Part shown: positions 1-7,864 of the stretch, in pieces
Numbering within the stretch: the stretch's first letter is position 1
Layout of the letters: every line of letters starts with the position of its first letter
DNA from: Bacteroidota bacterium
GTDB lineage: Bacteria > Bacteroidota > Bacteroidia > Chitinophagales > Saprospiraceae
DNA length: 64,000 bases
Direction of reading: 5' to 3'
NCBI GenBank assembly: GCA_016124585.1
Contig: WGNL01000006.1
Coordinates: forward strand, 1-64,000
The notes under the pieces: generated by a model
What the model was told of the DNA's origin: nothing
The model's database searches: none
Seen by the model: only the letters and a program-made list of their open reading frames with translations
Program-made: the position numbers and the translations under genes

Positions 1-108
1 GCCGTGCAGCACACGGCCGAGATATGGGCCGGAAAAATTGCCAACGCAAAGGTCATCCTCCTACAGTTTGACGCACTTTTCCCGGACAGGCTGGGAATAA
101 AAATTTGA
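1..108 (+). CDS. 3' end of an unrecognised protein (partial)
   Basis: The first 35 codons are open in frame 1 and end at a TGA at 106-108; the start lies outside the window. The visible tail is an ordinary globular-looking C-terminus that finishes in a hydrophobic, basic stretch (FPDRLGIKI). No catalytic motif can be seen in so short a fragment, so no family is proposed. The codon choice (many GCC, ATC and CTC codons) matches the neighbouring genes, which supports real coding. Confidence 0.55.
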   Translation, partial: AVQHTAEIWAGKIANAKVILLQFDALFPDRLGIKI

Positions 109-193
109 AATTTAATTTACACACTTTTTGAAGCAGTCTCCATAAGGTTGCCCGCCCATTTGTGTTTTCAATCTAAAAAAGCCATTATTCCTC

Positions 194-424
194 GTCAATT
201 ATTCATTATCTCTTGCCATTTTCTCATTATTTTTTTATAAAAAACAACAAAATGTTTTTGATTTAACATTTTATGTTTCCAATTATGCCTTCCTCATCCC
301 TGAGAAACGAATTTAAAAAGCCAGAAAATGAGGTTTATAAAACAAAAAATTAGTTATTATTCAGGATTAATGGAAAAATGACGAGGGAAAATGAGAAAAT
401 GACAAGAGATAATGAATAATTGAC
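194..424. repeat. 34/35-bp inverted repeat with word-like arms
   Basis: Positions 194-228 and 390-424 are inverted copies matching at 34 of 35 positions, separated by 161 bp of AT-rich sequence. Each arm is made of degenerate words around AATGA/ATAATGA/AATTGAC. Together with the AT-rich spacer it fills most of the 430-bp gap 109-538, in which no convincing ORF is seen. It belongs by architecture to the fold-back elements seen later in the window (for example 13167-13241, 51302-51445). It shows no transposase and no clear target duplication. Confidence 0.75.
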
Positions 425-435
425 AAAGAACAATT

Positions 436-470
436 AAAAAATGACCACGATTAATCAATAATCGTGGTCA
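436..470 (-). terminator. Rho-independent terminator of the TonB receptor gene
   Basis: A perfect 12-bp stem (442-453 with 459-470) closes a 5-nt loop. Read on the minus strand it is followed directly by six T (complement of 436-441). It lies about 70 bp after the stop of the receptor gene at 539 and has the right orientation to end its transcript. Confidence 0.8.
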
Positions 471-538
471 AAACAGTTATTTTGCAACGCATTGTTGCAA
501 TTTTTTGTAAAAAAGGGACTTTTTTTAAGAAGATATCC

Positions 539-2914
539 TCAGAACTGCACCCGCCACAACAAATCGGGGAAGAACCCAATCTGATTCACCTGCTGCACCT
601 CACCTTTCTCCCGGTTGAAGCGGTAGGTGAACACGTTTTCATGGTTCGTCACATTCTGGAAATCGAGGAAAAACTGCTGTGACAGCTTGCGCTTTTTGCT
701 GTTCAGGCGGTAGCCAAACTTCACATCCCAGCGCAGGTACGTGTCAATCCGCTCGCTGTATGCCTTGTCTTCCTGGAACACTTGTTTTCCTTCGGCAATG
801 CTCGCCGCCAAGTCAATCGGCGTGTAGTAGCGACCGCCCGCCGCCGTGAATTTGGTGTCAAAAGTCAAGGCATTGCGTTTGTCCTTGCCGATTTTCACCT
901 CCTTGCCCGCCAAGAAATTCATGGTGTATTTGTTATTGAAAGCCGTGTTGCGCTCGATGCCGTCGCTGCCTTTGTATTTACTATCAAAAACAGAACCCGT
1001 CACCAACACGTAGTAGCCACGACTGAAAAATTTCTCCACAGTCAGTTCGGCGCCGTAGTTCTTCCCAGTACCTTCGTTCACCAAATAATGTTCCTCTGGG
1101 AAGCCAAAATCAGCACCCACGTTCAGCATCGAAAAGCTGCCGGGCTCGCTTTGAATCGGAACATTGCCAAGGGCCTGGTAGTACGTTTCTGCTTTGATGC
1201 GCCAGTCGCCGCCCACCTTGACATCGTAACCCAGCACGAATTGGTGGCTGCGGGTGAATTCCATGTCCTTGTTCGTGCGCACCTGCTCGCCATCCGGCAG
1301 CATCACTTGGAGGAAGTACATCGGCAGCGGCTGCATCTGACTGTGCAGGCCGTAGCCGAGGTTCAGGGTTTGGTTTTCGGTCAAATGGTAATTCAGTGCG
1401 AGGCGAGGCTCAATGGCCCAAGTGTCGTTGAAGGTCAGGTACTGGCCGTGCAGACCGCCGTTCAGCGTCAGTTTTTCACTCAAGCGGTACTGCGTCTGGG
1501 CGTAAGCTTGCAGCAGGCCGAGGTTGCCGTCGAAATCCCGCAGCGTTACCCAATCAGGGCGGGCTTCCCTGTCACGCAGGAAATTGTTTAGGTGGAAAAG
1601 CTCAGCAATGACGCCCGTGCGCAGTGTGAGTCGGGCATTGTATTTTTTGTTCAAAAGGCTTGAAAATGTATAGCGGTTCACGGCGTCGTCCACCTCCAAA
1701 TGGCGGCGGATACTGCCATCTTCCTGCACTTTTTCCTCGTTGTAGGTATTGGCGGAATTGGAAGCGGCGATGGTCGTGCGGAGGTAAGTCGTTTCGTTGA
1801 TGAGCAGGCGGTGCGTGAGGCCCAGCACGCCAAATTGCGACTTCACGTAGCTGTTCTGGTCGGTTTCACCGTAAAAATCTTCATCAGAAAGGTCTTTCCC
1901 GATGAAGTCAATATTGCTCAAACCACCGATGCCGAACAGGCTGAAATTGCCGAATTTGGTTTTTGGCAAATCCACTTTAAACGATAAATCCTTGTACTTC
2001 GGCGTAGCTGTTGTGCCGATGTTGAGGCCAGCTTCGTTCGCCAATTCCGCAAACGAGTGGCGGTATGCCACGAGATACGAGCCTCCTTTTTCCTTGCTGA
2101 TGGGGCCTTCGGCCATAGCTTCCAAGCCGCTGAACGCCGCCAATTGGAACGTGTACTCGTGGTTTTCCCTGTTTCCGCTTCGCAACTGAATGTCGAACAC
2201 ACCCGAAAGTGCATTGCCGTATTCAGCAGGGAAAGCTGAAGTGAGGAAATCGCTGTTTTTCAGCAAATTGGTGTTGAGGGCGCTCACGGGGCCGCCCGTC
2301 GTGCCGAGGGTTGAGTAGTGGTTCGGGTTGGGAATGGCTACACCGTCCAAGCGCCAGAGGAGTCCCGTCGGGGAGTTGCCCCGGATGACGATGTCGTTGC
2401 GGCTATCGTCGCTGATATTTACCCCAGCGAAATTGGCGGCCATGCGGGCGGCGTCGTTGCGGGCACCGGAGTAGCGGGTCACTTCTTCGAGGGAAAACTG
2501 CCGAGCACTGATGGTGGCCAGTTCATTGCCAGCCTTGTCCTTGTCCACTTGGGCCGTCACCACCACTTCATTCAGTTGGGTAAAAGACTCGGCCATTTTC
2601 ACTTCCAAGAACACTTCCTTGCCCGCCGTTACGACGATGTTCGGGATGGTGACACCCTCGTAGCCGATGTAACTGAAACGCAGGGTCTGCCTACCAACGG
2701 GCACATTCGGGAGTGCGAAGGAGCCATCGGGTTCGGTGACGGTGCCAGTGGCATCGGCAGCATCCAGTAATTCCACGGTGACGCCGATGAGCGGCGTTTC
2801 GGATTGTTGGTCGAGGACGCTCCCCCGGATGGTCTGGGTAGGGTTTTGGGCAACGCCCATTGCTGCGAAAAGCAGCGACAAAAATGAAATCGTTAAGAGT
2901 CGGGTGATTTTCAT
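539..2914 (-). CDS. TonB-dependent outer membrane receptor with carboxypeptidase-regulatory N-terminal domain
   Basis: The 791-residue product starts with a signal peptide (about residues 1-22, cut before QNPTQ), followed by a CarboxypepD_reg-like beta-sandwich (about 28-110, with the typical GSVLD and YIGYEG segments), a plug domain (about 125-235, including NDIVIRGNSP and LDGVAIPNP) and a long C-terminal beta-barrel rich in alternating aromatic residues that ends in F. This is the standard layout of Bacteroidota TonB-linked receptors that import large or chelated substrates. No SusD-like partner gene is adjacent, so a SusCD glycan system is unlikely, and the substrate cannot be read from the sequence. 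The nearest upstream gene (FKBP, same strand) is 181 bp away, so it probably has its own promoter. Confidence 0.88.
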   Translation of the reverse strand: MKITRLLTISFLSLLFAAMGVAQNPTQTIRGSVLDQQSETPLIGVTVELLDAADATGTVTEPDGSFALPNVPVGRQTLRFSYIGYEGVTIPNIVVTAGKEVFLEVKMAESFTQLNEVVVTAQVDKDKAGNELATISARQFSLEEVTRYSGARNDAARMAANFAGVNISDDSRNDIVIRGNSPTGLLWRLDGVAIPNPNHYSTLGTTGGPVSALNTNLLKNSDFLTSAFPAEYGNALSGVFDIQLRSGNRENHEYTFQLAAFSGLEAMAEGPISKEKGGSYLVAYRHSFAELANEAGLNIGTTATPKYKDLSFKVDLPKTKFGNFSLFGIGGLSNIDFIGKDLSDEDFYGETDQNSYVKSQFGVLGLTHRLLINETTYLRTTIAASNSANTYNEEKVQEDGSIRRHLEVDDAVNRYTFSSLLNKKYNARLTLRTGVIAELFHLNNFLRDREARPDWVTLRDFDGNLGLLQAYAQTQYRLSEKLTLNGGLHGQYLTFNDTWAIEPRLALNYHLTENQTLNLGYGLHSQMQPLPMYFLQVMLPDGEQVRTNKDMEFTRSHQFVLGYDVKVGGDWRIKAETYYQALGNVPIQSEPGSFSMLNVGADFGFPEEHYLVNEGTGKNYGAELTVEKFFSRGYYVLVTGSVFDSKYKGSDGIERNTAFNNKYTMNFLAGKEVKIGKDKRNALTFDTKFTAAGGRYYTPIDLAASIAEGKQVFQEDKAYSERIDTYLRWDVKFGYRLNSKKRKLSQQFFLDFQNVTNHENVFTYRFNREKGEVQQVNQIGFFPDLLWRVQF

Positions 2915-3095
2915 GACGCTAATTTTTGATGAAAAATTTGATGGGACAAAAATGAGCGGTGGACAGAAGGTAAGCGAATGGTTTCCGATGAACTGTAGAA
3001 TGGTTATGATGAATTGTCAGCAAAAAAATCCCAAATACCGTCGAATGATTGACGAATTGGCTTTTGGGCAAATGGGTTTGTTCAGGCTAATCAGT

Positions 3096-3995
3096 TTATT
3101 TCTTCAGCATTTTTATCTTGAAAATCAACACGCTGTTCGCTGGCACCTTGCCGATAGGGATGGCGCCGTAAGCTAATTTGGAAGGCACCAACAGCCAGCC
3201 TTCGCTGCCAGGATTGAAGAACTTCATACCTTCTTCCCAACCCTCGATGACTGTGGCTGCACCCAGCGTGAACTCGAATTTTTCCGATCGATCAAAAATG
3301 GTGTCATCTTTCAAAAAGCCCTCGTAAGCCACGGCAATTTTATCGCCCGGCTTGGCCATTGGGCCTTTGCCCTGCTTGGTGACAGTGTAGCTCAGGCCAG
3401 AATTGGTGCGTCGCACGATCAAGCCATGCGCTGACGCATACGTTTCGATGTCTTTCAAATCTTGCTGAAACTGCTGTACTCGCTCCAATTCGTAAGCTTT
3501 TCGTTCCCGCTCCTCCAAATCACGCATGTACTGGTCGTATTGTTCGAAATTCATCACGTCAAGCAGTTCCACTTCGTAAATCAAGGCTGCGTTTGGCGGT
3601 ACATCCTGAGCGCCGTACTGCTGGTAGCCCAACGCTGGCGGTAAGAAAAGCGTGGCCGTCGTTCCTTTTTGGAGCAATTGCACGCCGTGGTCGAGGCCCT
3701 TAATGACCTCGTGGTTGCCCACTTGGAACACCAGCGGATTTCCCTCCTCCGACTGGTCGAACACGGTGCTGTCGAGCAGCATGCCCCGGTAGTTTAACAG
3801 GACAAAATCACCTTTGGAGGGAGCTGGCCCAGTTCCTTTTTTTGATAAAAAATAATGTATCCCCTCTGGAGAGGCTTGCGTGGCAGGGGCGTTTTTTTGT
3901 AAAAAATTATCCAGTGAAGGCAGGCTGTCAGTTTGTGCCCGCGACCAGTTTACACCCAAGAATGCAAGGAATACGAGGAGTTTAATCTTTTTCAT
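3096..3995 (-). CDS. Exported peptidyl-prolyl isomerase with two FKBP domains
   Basis: This 299-residue protein has a signal peptide (about residues 1-20, ending SRAQ) and two FKBP-type isomerase domains, roughly residues 45-150 and 195-299. Both carry the family signatures: YRG or YEG, a TVFDQS or TIFDRS strand, V-I-G/E-G-x2-x-G-x-x-L or M, and an alanine/tyrosine-rich LGYQQYG or LAYGAIP loop before the final strand. It should speed proline isomerisation and folding of exported proteins in the periplasm. The charged linker between the domains (about 155-190) looks helical. Tandem FKBP proteins are common in Bacteroidota. There is no membrane anchor or lipobox. Confidence 0.88.
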   Translation of the reverse strand: MKKIKLLVFLAFLGVNWSRAQTDSLPSLDNFLQKNAPATQASPEGIHYFLSKKGTGPAPSKGDFVLLNYRGMLLDSTVFDQSEEGNPLVFQVGNHEVIKGLDHGVQLLQKGTTATLFLPPALGYQQYGAQDVPPNAALIYEVELLDVMNFEQYDQYMRDLEERERKAYELERVQQFQQDLKDIETYASAHGLIVRRTNSGLSYTVTKQGKGPMAKPGDKIAVAYEGFLKDDTIFDRSEKFEFTLGAATVIEGWEEGMKFFNPGSEGWLLVPSKLAYGAIPIGKVPANSVLIFKIKMLKK

Positions 3996-4072
3996 CTGAA
4001 TGGACTTTTAAAACTTAAAGCGAATAAGTAGGTGTAGGTGTTGTCCCTTATGAATCCTAAACTCGAAACTTT

Positions 4073-5677
4073 TTAGAGAAGCATCAAATCAATAAATTCC
4101 AATTCCTCTGGGTAATCCGTTGTGTAATGTAGCCCCCGGCTCTCCCGCCGCATAGCCGCCGAGCGGGTGATGAGGTAGGCAATGGTGATGAGATTGCGAA
4201 GCTCACAAAGCTGTGGAGAAATAGTGGTTTTGTTGTACAGCTCTTCAGTCTCCTTGTAAAGCAGGTAGAGACGGTCGCTGGCACGTTTCAAGCGTTCGTT
4301 CGAGCGTACGATGCCCACGTAGTAGCTCATCACGTCTTTCAGTTCCTTAATGCTTTGCGTAATGAGAATCAATTCCTGCGGGTCCATGGTGCCTTGAGCG
4401 TTCCAGTCGGGAATGGCGGCTGTCGGCATGGCTATGCTGTCAATCGTTTCCCGTACTTCAAGGTAGATGCGGTGGGCAAACACCATTGCTTCGAGCAGGG
4501 AGTTGGAGGCGAGGCGGTTGGCGCCGTGTAGTCCCGTGCAAGTACATTCGCCAGCGGCATAAAGACGCTGGATACTGCTGCGTCCCATCTCATCAGTCTT
4601 GATGCCGCCGCACATATAGTGGCAGGCGGGTGTCACGGGTATCATGTCCTTCATCGGGTCAATGCCGATGCTCAGGCATTTTTCGTAGATGGTAGGGAAA
4701 TGGGCAATGAAGCCTTCTTTGTCGAGGTGGCGACAGTCGAGGCACATGTACTCGGCACCTTGGATTTTCATCTCCCGGTCAATAGCCCTCGCCACAATAT
4801 CACGAGGGGCGAGACTACCCCGCTCGTCGTATTTCTGCATGAACTCCTCGCCCTGCGGTGTTTTCAAAATAGCGCCGAAGCCTCGCACTGCCTCTGAAAC
4901 TAGGAAAGCCGGATTGTCTCCAGCTGGATTGTACAGCGCTGTCGGGTGGAACTGCACGAACTCCATGTTCTGGATACGGCCTTTTGCCCGATAGACCATC
5001 GCCATCCCGTCACCAGTAGCGATGACAGGGTTGGTGGTGTTGCGGTAAACTTGGCCAGCCCCGCCCGTGGCCAGCAGCGTGACCTTGGCGAGCAGGGTCT
5101 CGATTTCTCCGGTTTGTTTGTTGAAGGCGTAGGCACCATAGCACTCAATGTCGGGTGTCACCCTTGTCACGGTGTGGCCGAGATGGTGTTGCGTGATGAT
5201 GTCAATGGCAAAGTAATGCTCCAGTACCGTGATATTCGGCATGAGGTCGGCTTGTTCGCTGAGAGTGCGCTGTATTTCCCATCCCGTCAGGTCTTTATAG
5301 TGCAGTATGCGGTTCTCGCTGTGGCCGCCCTCTTTGGCCAAGTCGTAGTGGGCGTCTTTTTTCTTGTCAAAACGGGCACCCCAGTCAATAATTTCCTGTA
5401 CCCGCTGAGGGCCTTCCCTCACTACGATTTCCACAATGTTGGGGTCGCAGAGCCCATCCCCAGCTATCAGTGTGTCCTCGATATGCTTCTGGTAACTGTC
5501 CGTCTCGAAGTTCCAGACGGCGGCCACACCACCTTGGGCGTAGCGGGTATTGCTCTCGGTTTCGTTGGTTTTGGTGAGCACGGTGATTTTCAGGTCGGGG
5601 CGTTCTTGCGCTATCTTGAGGGCGAAGGTAAGTCCAGCAATGCCTGAACCGAGGACCAATAAGTCGCTTTGAATCAT
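4073..5677 (-). CDS. nadB: L-aspartate oxidase
   Basis: NadB oxidises L-aspartate to iminoaspartate with FAD, the first step of de novo NAD synthesis. The 534-residue protein has the dinucleotide-binding motif GSGIAG near residue 11, the family segments NTRYAQGGVAAVW, FHPTALY and HYMCGGI, and the FAD-site segment GLHGANRLASNSLLEA near the C-terminal third; the C-terminal helical domain is complete. nadA and nadC are not adjacent. The separate pnuC gene near 24 kb would supply the salvage route. Two TAnnTTTG-like elements lie just upstream. It resembles the succinate dehydrogenase flavoprotein family, but the SNSLLEA region and length fit NadB. Confidence 0.93.
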   Translation of the reverse strand: MIQSDLLVLGSGIAGLTFALKIAQERPDLKITVLTKTNETESNTRYAQGGVAAVWNFETDSYQKHIEDTLIAGDGLCDPNIVEIVVREGPQRVQEIIDWGARFDKKKDAHYDLAKEGGHSENRILHYKDLTGWEIQRTLSEQADLMPNITVLEHYFAIDIITQHHLGHTVTRVTPDIECYGAYAFNKQTGEIETLLAKVTLLATGGAGQVYRNTTNPVIATGDGMAMVYRAKGRIQNMEFVQFHPTALYNPAGDNPAFLVSEAVRGFGAILKTPQGEEFMQKYDERGSLAPRDIVARAIDREMKIQGAEYMCLDCRHLDKEGFIAHFPTIYEKCLSIGIDPMKDMIPVTPACHYMCGGIKTDEMGRSSIQRLYAAGECTCTGLHGANRLASNSLLEAMVFAHRIYLEVRETIDSIAMPTAAIPDWNAQGTMDPQELILITQSIKELKDVMSYYVGIVRSNERLKRASDRLYLLYKETEELYNKTTISPQLCELRNLITIAYLITRSAAMRRESRGLHYTTDYPEELEFIDLMLL

Positions 5678-5698
5678 GTTAAGTTTTGTTTACAATCA

Positions 5699-5706
5699 CA
5701 AAGTTA
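5699..5706 (-). promoter_or_regulatory. Putative -7 element for nadB
   Basis: On the minus strand this reads TAACTTTG, a full match to the Bacteroidota TAnnTTTG element, 21 bp before the nadB start. A second copy of the same octamer lies at 5720-5727, so two start points are possible. Confidence 0.5.
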
Positions 5707-5761
5707 CAGTGTGATAGGACAAAGTTAGGACGTAAAAAAATTGCGAAGCCACCACCTTCAT

Positions 5762-5791
5762 TTGTTTTTGAAATATATCGCCCTACTTTTG
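5762..5791 (+). promoter_or_regulatory. Putative promoter of the 5.8-kb membrane protein
   Basis: TTG at 5762-5764, 19 bp spacing and TACTTTTG at 5784-5791 match the Bacteroidota -33/-7 pattern. The start codon follows 33 bp downstream. Confidence 0.55.
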
Positions 5792-5824
5792 GTCGCTTAT
5801 TTTTGAACAAAATACAAATGGATT

Positions 5825-6610
5825 ATGGAAACACCTAAGGCAAAAATTGAAAGAATACTTAGCGGACCTACCGATTTCAAATTTGGTGATTATATCGGAC
5901 GAGGTTTCGATATTGTTCAAAAGGATTGGGGCAGCTTCATTGGGTTCACAGTCATTTTCTTAGTTCTTGTGATGGTCATTAGCTTGATACCGTTTGTTGG
6001 CAGCATCGCCAACCAACTTTTGGTAACTCCTGCCCTGACAGTCGGTTTTTTTCTCTACGCCAATAAGTTGGACAAGGGCGAGCGGCCAGAATTCGGCACT
6101 TTTTTCAAAGGCTTTGATTTTGCTGGGCAATTGGTCATCTCTGCTTTAATCATGATGGTCATCATTGGCATTACATTTATTCCCTTCGGCATCGTCGTTT
6201 GGAAATATGGCTGGGTGGAATGGTATATGGAGCTAATGAAAAACCCTAGGGTTCAGCCCGCTGATATGCCTGATTTACCACCTGTATGGTCATTTTTGTT
6301 GTTTCTTCCTGCTATGTTTTTAAGCGTCGCTTATGCATGGACCTACCATTTTGTAGGGCTGTACAAATTGGAGTTTTGGGATGCCTTGGAAGCCAGCCGC
6401 CGCTTGCTGACCCGTCATTGGCTCATGTTTTTTCTCTTTGCCATCGTGACCGGGCTGATAGCTGGCGCTGGGGTGCTTTTGCTTTGCATAGGACTATTGT
6501 TCACGTTGCCTGCCTATATGTGCATGTCCTACGCTGCTTTTGCCGACGTAACTAAATTAAATGAGGATCCTCTTGAAGGGGAAGGGATTGAACAGCATTT
6601 GATTGTGTAA
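5825..6610 (+). CDS. Multi-pass membrane protein of unknown function
   Basis: The 261-residue product has a soluble N-terminus of about 40 residues and then several hydrophobic segments (around residues 38-62, 70-80, 97-125, 156-180 and 200-235) typical of integral membrane proteins of the DUF975/DUF4013-like group, in which an amphipathic FDYIGRGFD-like start precedes paired helices. Function is not known for this type. The ATG at 5818 just upstream is out of frame and stops after six codons, so 5825 is the start. It stands alone between nadB (divergent) and the PLP enzyme (convergent). Confidence 0.75.
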   Translation: METPKAKIERILSGPTDFKFGDYIGRGFDIVQKDWGSFIGFTVIFLVLVMVISLIPFVGSIANQLLVTPALTVGFFLYANKLDKGERPEFGTFFKGFDFAGQLVISALIMMVIIGITFIPFGIVVWKYGWVEWYMELMKNPRVQPADMPDLPPVWSFLLFLPAMFLSVAYAWTYHFVGLYKLEFWDALEASRRLLTRHWLMFFLFAIVTGLIAGAGVLLLCIGLLFTLPAYMCMSYAAFADVTKLNEDPLEGEGIEQHLIV

Positions 6611-6630
6611 GTCACCAAATTCTCTAACGA

Positions 6631-6666
6631 AAAAGCCGCATCGACCAGCTGGTCGATGCGGCTTTT
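6631..6666. terminator. 36-bp perfect palindrome, bidirectional terminator
   Basis: The 36 bases are identical to their own reverse complement: an A tract, an 11-12 bp GC-rich stem and a T tract. Because it is symmetrical it can end transcripts of both convergent genes (5825-6610 on plus and 6685-7719 on minus), 20 and 18 bp from their stops. Confidence 0.85.
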
Positions 6667-6684
6667 ATATGCTAAAATGTTTAA

Positions 6685-7719
6685 TCAAATGCTAGGAATA
6701 AACGCAGGCAATGGCAGCGGCTCTTCCATTTCTTCGTAAACATCGGTGAGGAAGCCCTTGGACTCCATCCACTGGTCGTTGAAAACCTTGCCGAGGTACT
6801 TGCTGCCGTGGTCGGGCAGGATGAGCACCACCACATCGTCCTTCGTGAATTCATCCTGGATTTGCAGCAGCGCCTGAATGCTGCCACCGCTGGAGTAGCC
6901 AGCGAAGATGCCCTCCATAAGCGCCAACTCACGGGTGCGTAGGGCACTCTCCCGGTCGGTCACTTTCACGAATTTATCAATCAACTCGAAATTGCAGTTG
7001 GCAGGAATGATGTTCTTGCCGGTGCCTTCGATTTCGTAGCTGTAAATTTCCTTGGTATCGTACTCGCCCGTTTCGTGGTACTTCTGCAAGGCAGAGCCGT
7101 AGGCATCCACACCAATCACTCGAATATTTGGGTTTTGCTCCTTAAGGTACTGGGCTGTGCCACTCAAGGTGCCGCCTGTGCCAGCACTGGCGATCAGCGC
7201 CGTGATTTTACCTTCGGTCTGCTCCCAGAGTTCTGGGCCAGTGGTCAGGTAGTGCGCACGGGCATTTTCCGTATTGAAATTCTGATTGATGTACAGTGAA
7301 TTAGGAATTTCCCGTGCCTTGCGCTCCGCCACTTTGTAGTAGGAGCGGGGGTCTTCCGGCTTTGCCTCCTTAGGGCAAATGATCACCTCAGCTCCCAGCG
7401 CCTGCAAGCAATCAATTTTTTCCTTGGAAACCTTGCTGGTAAGCGTCAAAACGCATTTGTATCCCTTCACGGCTGCGCACATCGCCAAGCTGAATCCAGT
7501 ATTTCCACTGGTTGCTTCGATGAGCGTACCACCGGGGTGCAGTCTTCCGGCACGCTCGGCTTCTTCTATCATGTGCAAGGCAATACGATCCTTGGCCGAC
7601 TGTCCGGGATTGAATCCTTCACATTTTACATATACTGTGGGAGCTAAGGTCTGGGTAATACGGTTGAGACGGATGAGCGGTGTGCGCCCAATCGCATCTA
7701 GGATGCTGTTATAAGTCAT
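6685..7719 (-). CDS. PLP-dependent cystathionine beta-synthase / cysteine synthase family enzyme
   Basis: This 344-residue fold-type II PLP enzyme carries the cofactor lysine in SAKDR (K43), the SGNTG loop (71-75) and a glycine-rich phosphate loop SAGTGGT near residue 180. The C-terminal segment EGIFAGYSSGG followed by LILPDHGSKYLG and NDQWM is closer to the catalytic core of cystathionine beta-synthases than to CysK/CysM, and there is no C-terminal CBS pair. It may therefore condense serine and homocysteine, or make cysteine from O-acetylserine; sequence reading alone cannot decide. A cystathionine gamma-synthase/lyase gene is present at 32.6 kb, so a transsulfuration route is possible. Confidence 0.82.
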   Translation of the reverse strand: MTYNSILDAIGRTPLIRLNRITQTLAPTVYVKCEGFNPGQSAKDRIALHMIEEAERAGRLHPGGTLIEATSGNTGFSLAMCAAVKGYKCVLTLTSKVSKEKIDCLQALGAEVIICPKEAKPEDPRSYYKVAERKAREIPNSLYINQNFNTENARAHYLTTGPELWEQTEGKITALIASAGTGGTLSGTAQYLKEQNPNIRVIGVDAYGSALQKYHETGEYDTKEIYSYEIEGTGKNIIPANCNFELIDKFVKVTDRESALRTRELALMEGIFAGYSSGGSIQALLQIQDEFTKDDVVVLILPDHGSKYLGKVFNDQWMESKGFLTDVYEEMEEPLPLPAFIPSI

Positions 7720-7768
7720 AAACCAGCGAACTTTTGTGTGCAGTACTTCTTAGCGAATGAATGTGTTG

Positions 7769-7776
7769 CAAAGATA
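7769..7776 (-). promoter_or_regulatory. Putative -7 element of the PLP enzyme gene
   Basis: Minus-strand TATCTTTG matches TAnnTTTG, 50 bp before the start at 7719. No well-spaced TTG was found upstream. Confidence 0.45.
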
Positions 7777-7864
7777 CAACAATGATAACGAAGGTAGGAA
7801 ATCCTTGCAAAGTTTAACCTTTTGAGGCGGGAATTTTGAAAAAAAACCTAAAACTAAGGGACAA

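Noticed and set aside
539-2914. Several long open frames opposite or out of frame with the TonB receptor and other genes
   Set aside because: They follow the third-position bias of the real gene, lack motifs and start sites, and are typical shadows in a GC-balanced genome.
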